DNA from: Emiliania huxleyi CCMP1516
Taxonomy: Eukaryota; Haptophyta; Isochrysidales; Noelaerhabdaceae
Length of the DNA stretch: 64,000 nucleotides
Assembly (NCBI RefSeq): GCF_000372725.1
Contig: NW_005200951.1
Location: forward strand, 241,761 to 305,760
Direction: 5' to 3'
A model generated the notes under the pieces. That model ran no database searches, was not told the DNA's origin, and was given only the letters and a program-made list of their open reading frames with translations. Positions 60,360-64,000 of this stretch are shown here, one piece after another (positions within the stretch are counted from its first letter, which is position 1; the number at the start of each line of letters is the position of its first letter). Made by a program: the position numbers and the translations under genes.

Positions 60360-61781
60360 ATGGACGCCGAGCTAGATGCCGAGCCTCCTTGCCTTGCAGA
60401 TCTCAATGACGACCTGTTGCGGAAGATTGCCAGTCGGCTTGCCGAGTCTGACCTGGCTTCCGCCGTCGCCCTCAAACGATGCAGCAGCCGCTTCAAGGAC
60501 CTCGCCACCCCGCTGGTGGCAAACGCCGTTTCAAGGATAAACACGAAGTGGCGGGATGCGGCAGATAAAATCGGCGACGAGGGCGCTGCTCGGATCAGAG
60601 GCGGACTCGAGCGCAACGAGGTGCTGACCACCCTCGCGCTCCCGCACAACAACATCGGCGCGGAGGGCGCAGCCGCGATCGCGGAGGCGCTACGCGGCAA
60701 CACGGTGCTGACCACCCTCGACCTGAGCGGCAACGAGATATGCGGCATTGACGAGGACGGTGATGGTGCGTACGATGCGTCCGGCATCGTTGCGCTCGCG
60801 GACGCCCTCAAGGTCAACGGGGTGCTGACCACCCTCAACCTCGCCAACAACCAGATCCGCGACCAGGGCGCCGCTGCGATCGCGGAAGCGCTGCGCGGCA
60901 ACGGGGTGGTGACTGAGCTAGACATCTCCTGGAACCAGATCGGCCCCACGGGTGCCACCGCGATCGCCGACGCCCTTCGCGTCAACGGGGTGCTGAGCAA
61001 CCTCGTGCTCCGGGACAACAACATCGGGGACGAGGGTGCCGCTGCGCTGGCCTCTGCTCTTCGCGTCAACGAGGTGCTGACCACTCTTGACTTGTCGGGC
61101 GACCCATACAGCAGCGGCGGCATCGGCCCCGAGGGTGCCAGCGCGATCGCAGAGGCCCTTAAGGTCAACGGGGTCCTGACCTCCCTCAATCTCACTGGAA
61201 ACAAAATCCGCGCCAAGGGCGCCGCCGCAATCGCCGAGGCGCTGCGCGGCAACGGGGTGCTGACCTCCTTGAACGTGGGCTTCAACAGCCTCACCGAGGA
61301 GGCGGCCCTCGGCATCGTGCGTGCCGAGCGGCAGCGCAACAAGCTGACCTCGCTGGGCTTGGCTCGCTGCAACATTGGCCCGACTGGCGCCGCAGAGATC
61401 GCCGAGTACGCGTCGGGCAGTGAGGTGCTGACCGACCTCAACATCAGCGAGAACATCATCGGTGCCGAGGGCGCCAAGGCGATCGGCAAGGCACTCGCGG
61501 TCAACGCGGTGCTGACCACCCTCGTGCTCTCCGACACCCGCATTGGCGACGAGGGCGCCAAGGCACTGGCCTCCGCTCTTCGCGTCAACGAGGTGCTGAC
61601 CACCCTCAACCTCTCCGACAACGACATCCGCGAGGAGGGTGCCAAGGCGCTAGCATCCGCTCTTCGCATCAACAGGGTGCTGAACAACATCGACCTCCGC
61701 TACAACGATTTGGGCGAGGAGGGGAAGGGAGTGATTCGAGATGCGGTGAGCGGGCGGGAAGGGTTCAGGCTCAAGATGTGA
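60360..61781 (+). CDS. F-box-like leucine-rich repeat protein (RI-type LRRs)
   Basis: Single exon, 473 residues. Residues about 10-50 (CLADLNDDLLRKIASRLAES, then SAVALKRCSSRFKDLATPLV) look like an F-box. The rest is ribonuclease-inhibitor-type LRRs of 28 residues, e.g. LTTLNLANNQIRDQGAAAIA, LSNLVLRDNNIGDEGAAALA and LTTLNLSDNDIREEGAKALA. Two repeats have short Asp/Ser/Gly-rich inserts (GIDEDGDGAYDASG, GDPYSSGGIGPEG). Proteins of this kind form large families in haptophytes and other algae. An F-box would place it in an SCF ligase, but this is inferred. Confidence 0.85.
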   Translation: MDAELDAEPPCLADLNDDLLRKIASRLAESDLASAVALKRCSSRFKDLATPLVANAVSRINTKWRDAADKIGDEGAARIRGGLERNEVLTTLALPHNNIGAEGAAAIAEALRGNTVLTTLDLSGNEICGIDEDGDGAYDASGIVALADALKVNGVLTTLNLANNQIRDQGAAAIAEALRGNGVVTELDISWNQIGPTGATAIADALRVNGVLSNLVLRDNNIGDEGAAALASALRVNEVLTTLDLSGDPYSSGGIGPEGASAIAEALKVNGVLTSLNLTGNKIRAKGAAAIAEALRGNGVLTSLNVGFNSLTEEAALGIVRAERQRNKLTSLGLARCNIGPTGAAEIAEYASGSEVLTDLNISENIIGAEGAKAIGKALAVNAVLTTLVLSDTRIGDEGAKALASALRVNEVLTTLNLSDNDIREEGAKALASALRINRVLNNIDLRYNDLGEEGKGVIRDAVSGREGFRLKM

Positions 61782-61899
61782 GTGGGCTCTGAGAGCGGAG
61801 TCGGCCAGGGGGGCGTACGTGCATGGGATTAGAGTCTTGAGAAGCGCTTCGGCGTCGGGGAGATTGATTTCTTTTTGCGTGGTAAAATTCTTTTTGCGT

Positions 61900-62034
61900 T
61901 TTTCAGCAGGGTGCTCTGAAAAGCATCAACCTCGAGTACAACATCAACAAGTTGGGCGACGAGGGGAAGGGAGCGATTTGGGATGCGGTGAGCGGGCGGG
62001 TAGGGTTCGAGCTCCCAGGATATGTCATATGAGT
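61900..62034 (+). pseudogene. Duplicated 3' end of the LRR gene
   Basis: CAGGGTGCTCTGAAAAGCAT, GGGCGACGAGGGGAAGGGAG and GATGCGGTGAGCGGGCGGG repeat the last 100 bp of the LRR gene (61675-61784) with substitutions and a 6-bp insertion, ending in a stop that is followed by the same GTG. It has no upstream LRRs, so it is a fragment, or an alternative last exon (CAG at 61905-61908 could be an acceptor). Confidence 0.7.
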
Positions 62035-62149
62035 GTGAATTCTGAGAGTGACCACGACGCACTCTCTCATGACTAGCGCCATCCCACGACAGCGTCTGTG
62101 TGGGGACTACATGATCCGTACATGAAGTTTTCTCCCAGGGGGACTAGCA

Positions 62150-62871
62150 CTAGCCGTCTTCCACATGGTCCCTCGGGTCCCTGCTGCTCCTAATCTCGTC
62201 GTACATCCTCCTGCTGATCTCCGCAACATCCTGCTCCCTCCCTCGTCTCGCCCTGCGCGTCTGCTCCGCCTCCCCGTCGTCCGCCCTGCGTCGTCTGGTG
62301 ACGGGTCCTCCATAGTCGGTTGAGGTCGCCGCCCTCCTCGTGCCTCTTCCCAACGAGCAACGTTTCCTCGGCAGCCGATGCCGTCTGCTCCGACTCCGCC
62401 GTCCCCGGGTCTGCCCTGCCCTCGTCTGCGCTAGCTTCTGTTTCGTCATCACTGATGTCCGTCCTCTTCTTTCTCCTCTTGTTGGTATGCTTTGTACATC
62501 GCGTCGATTCCTTTTCGCGTGAGCACCAGCCTGAAGCCCGCCCAGCAGCTGAACCGCTCCCTAAGTCGAAGGAGCATCATCAGTCTCACCCACTTCGCTC
62601 GCTGCCGACTGTCTCCGCTCCCTCCCGCTTGGGCCGCCGTCGCGTCCCTCGTTCGTCCCACTAGCTGTTGGCCTGTCCCCACGTGGTGAGACCACTGATT
62701 TTGGTGTCGAACATAAATTCTCGCCACTGGAACACACATGCTACTACAGCTGCTGTCTGTACAGAGATGAGAGATGCCAGCACCCCCCACAGGCAGAGCG
62801 CTCCTGCTGGGGCGGGGGGTCCGGACCCCCCCAGCAGCAGAGCGCTGCTGCTGGTGGGGGGGGTCGGCCAT
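62150..62871 (-). CDS. Repeat-derived ORF, possible mobile-element gene
   Basis: Two overlapping minus-strand frames read RAKWVRLMMLLRLRERFSCW and RKGIDAMYKAYQQEEKEEDG (62640-62450), then, in the other frame, a Ser/Arg-rich part and EISRRMYDEIRSSRDPRDHV with EDG and stop at 62150. The last 130 bp also occurs at 18180-18306. A short intron or a frameshift must join the halves. Repetition at two unlinked sites suggests an element-encoded protein; no catalytic motif is visible. Confidence 0.4.
62810..62870. repeat. Palindrome GGGGGGTCCGGACCCCCC with flanking CAGCAG repeats
   Basis: An 18-bp perfect palindrome, followed by CAGCAGCAGAGCGCTGCTGC, another near-palindrome. Would form stable hairpins in single-stranded DNA or RNA. 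Confidence 0.85.
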
Positions 62872-63380
62872 GGCTTTAGATGTGCAGGGGGGGTACCGAG
62901 CAGTGTGCGGCCGCTCCGGGCGGTGTCGCGGCGGGCGCCATCATCGAGTCGAGACGCGGCGGCTACGTCAGAGAGAGGGGGGTGTCTCGTACGGCACCCG
63001 CCAGCGGGCGGCTCTCTCACGGTGCACGGCGCCGAGGCGGCCTCGCGCTTGGGCGGCGCCCTTGGCCAGGGCGGCCCGCGCGCCGACGACACCGGCGCAC
63101 CCATAGCTCCGCCGTTCATGGAGGCAACCGATGCGAGCATGCGAGTCTCGACTGCCCCGTACTCTCTCTGTCTCTGTACGTACGTACTTATAGCTTACTG
63201 GGAGAAAAGAGAGCGGGTCTCTCTCTCTGTACGTACTTTTAGCTTCGCTTTGCGCGAAAGCGGACTGTTGATCGCAGAAATCGTCGTTGTTGGTCGGGTC
63301 GGCTTACTCTGCGCGCCGCTCAGACGTCTGTGAGCGCAGTGCCGCAGGCAGCAACGATGGAGACGAACCAGAGCGGCGCC

Positions 63381-64000
63381 ATGAAGACGCTTCTCGTCGT
63401 CACCGCCGCTTTTGGTGCGCACAACCGCCATCCATTCGAACCGCCATCCATTCGGCCCTGCAGCTTCCCACCGCATGCCCCTTGCGCAATTGGTACTAAT
63501 GCCGTTGCAGGCGGGGCGGTGGTCGGCACCCTCACCGCGCATACGCTGGCCCCGGCGCCAGCACTCAAGGCGTCGTTCGTTGCGGCTGAAAAGATGGAGC
63601 CGTTCAAGGTGTGCGAGCCGCCTCACTCATAGCTGGCTTTCCTTCACCCTCGCATGCCCTGCCTCCCCAACTCCACCGTCTGCCGCAGAGCTCCGAGGAG
63701 AAGTGGGACTTCTTCCGGCTGTTCGAGATCCCGTTTTGGGGCGGCTGCGAGAAAATCGCCTGGAAACCGTGGATGGAGGGCTTGACCACAATCAGTAATC
63801 CCAATGCCCTCCATCCAATCAGACATCCCAATGGCGAAGCTCTGGCGCCGGACAACATGCCGTGCTGCGATATAGTTCTGGGCCCATGGAAATCGTTGCC
63901 GGAAGGCACCCTATCCTTCGACCCCTGCGACGTGGACTTCACTTCAACCGGACTCTCAGTGACGCTCGACTCCGTGGGGCCAGACAAGAAATATAGGGAC
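63381..64000 (+). CDS. 5' part of a secreted or membrane protein, cut by the window edge
   Basis: Exons 63381-63414, 63511-63608 and 63689 onward join in frame with canonical GT-AG introns. The product opens MKTLLVVTAAFGGAVVGTLT, a signal peptide, then APALKASFVAAEKMEPFKSS, EKWDFFRLFEIPFWGGCEKI, NPNALHPIRHPNGEALAPDN and CDIVLGPWKSLPEGTLSFDP. It runs off the right end without a stop. Lower GC in exon 3 than in most genes here. No family recognised. Confidence 0.65.

Overview
The window is nuclear DNA of a GC-rich, microsatellite-rich protist, most likely a haptophyte alga of the Emiliania/Gephyrocapsa/Prymnesium kind; a pelagophyte is the main alternative. The evidence is: spliceosomal introns with a majority of GC-AG boundaries, endomembrane and organelle genes (SEL1L/HRD3, HBS1, Mpv17, sarcosine/dimethylglycine dehydrogenase), runs of Sel1, ankyrin and LRR repeats, and a dense population of DNA transposons and simple repeats. 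No organism name can be proved from the sequence alone, and no RNA gene was recognised.

Layout. 0-12 kb: a membrane RING protein, a proline-rich ubiquitin-like protein, two or three unrecognised genes and an ankyrin membrane protein, nearly all on the minus strand. 12-20.3 kb: mostly repeats. It holds decayed retroelement and transposase pieces, a complete 898-bp inverted-repeat transposon with an 8-bp target duplication, a small CoA-binding protein gene, a hexanucleotide array, and a 1.85-kb foldback element with a 9-bp target duplication. 20.7-24.4 kb: a 13-exon SEL1L/HRD3 ERAD gene. 24.4-29.2 kb: a 448-bp MITE, a PC-esterase (NXPE-like) gene, and a small LTR retrotransposon with identical LTRs inserted at that gene's 5' side. 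29.5-41.5 kb: a probable plastid membrane protein, a sarcosine/dimethylglycine dehydrogenase, a Sel1-MYND-armadillo protein and a fused aconitase X. 42.3-47.3 kb: a secreted ShK-domain protein and an unrecognised gene of lower GC. 47.6-54.5 kb: an ankyrin-repeat protein kinase, a repeat array, and a NADAR-ubiquitin-like protein. 56-64 kb: HBS1-like GTPase, Mpv17/PMP22 protein, F-box-like/LRR protein, a repeat-derived ORF, and the 5' end of a secreted protein running off the right edge.

The most interesting signal is in the introns. In the SEL1L, DMGDH, aconitase X, ShK and HBS1 genes, nearly every intron begins with an imperfect copy (about 8-33 nt) of the first bases of the exon that follows it. 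The copy supplies the GT or GC donor, and the rest of the intron supplies the AG. The bodies of these introns fall into a handful of sequence families that recur in unrelated genes here, some nested or in tandem. This looks like a very active introner (intron-generating mobile element) system. The long single-exon genes (RING, Sel1-MYND, ankyrin-kinase, NADAR, Mpv17, LRR) show none of it.
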